Positions 5,744 through 5,745 of a stretch of 5,745 nt of DNA are shown here, piece by piece; position 1 is the stretch's first letter, and the number at the start of each line of letters is the position of its first letter. The stretch covers positions 1 through 5,745 of the forward strand of contig JAIRZN010000076.1 in assembly GCA_031267205.1 (NCBI GenBank), given 5' to 3'. Made by a program: the position numbers and the translations under genes. Below the pieces are notes generated by a model. That model had not been told where the DNA came from. It was given only the letters and a program-made list of their open reading frames with translations, and made no database searches. This DNA comes from Tannerellaceae bacterium (GTDB lineage Bacteria > Bacteroidota > Bacteroidia > Bacteroidales > Tannerellaceae).

Positions 5744-5745
5744 GC

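Noticed and set aside
5737..5744. Plus-strand TATTTTTG at the right edge as a promoter
   Set aside because: No TTTG at the required spacing and no downstream sequence to judge.

Overview
The window is the 5' part of a tryptophan biosynthesis operon on the minus strand, followed to the right by a GNAT-family acetyltransferase gene, also on the minus strand, and about 970 bp of AT-rich DNA with no convincing gene. The gene order trpB-trpE-trpG-trpD (with trpC, trpF and trpA expected beyond the left edge), the promoter boxes of the TTTG / TAnnTTTG type and the lack of Shine-Dalgarno sequences all point to a member of the Bacteroidota, probably Bacteroidales. The genes look GC-rich for that group; I cannot name a genus from the sequence alone.

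Reading along the minus strand (right to left): 5745-4815 is AT-rich DNA with a 188-bp segment bounded by 20-bp inverted repeats (5226-5413), a set of imperfect direct repeats, and a possible tail of a reading frame that enters from the right edge. A TAnnTTTG box then precedes the acetyltransferase (4777-4250). Immediately after its stop codon comes a promoter that matches the Bacteroidota consensus exactly (4241-4211), then a previously unlisted 19-codon leader peptide with two adjacent Trp codons (4186-4127), then an intrinsic terminator (4081-4055), then trpB (4036-2843), trpE (2846-1443, overlapping trpB by ATGA), trpG (1428-862) and trpD (857 to the left edge, cut by the window).

The genes work together as follows. 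TrpE and TrpG form anthranilate synthase (chorismate plus glutamine to anthranilate), TrpD attaches phosphoribosyl to anthranilate, and TrpB makes tryptophan from indole and serine at the end of the pathway. All carry the expected catalytic motifs, and TrpE keeps an LLESS motif of the kind linked to feedback inhibition by tryptophan. The 150 bases before trpB read as a classical ribosome-mediated attenuator: Trp-rich leader peptide, a 1:2 hairpin, a candidate antiterminator and a terminator can all be drawn by hand. This is the best-supported regulatory feature of the window. The most open question is the inverted-repeat element at 5226-5413, which could be a MITE, an invertible DNA segment or a cluster of regulator sites.
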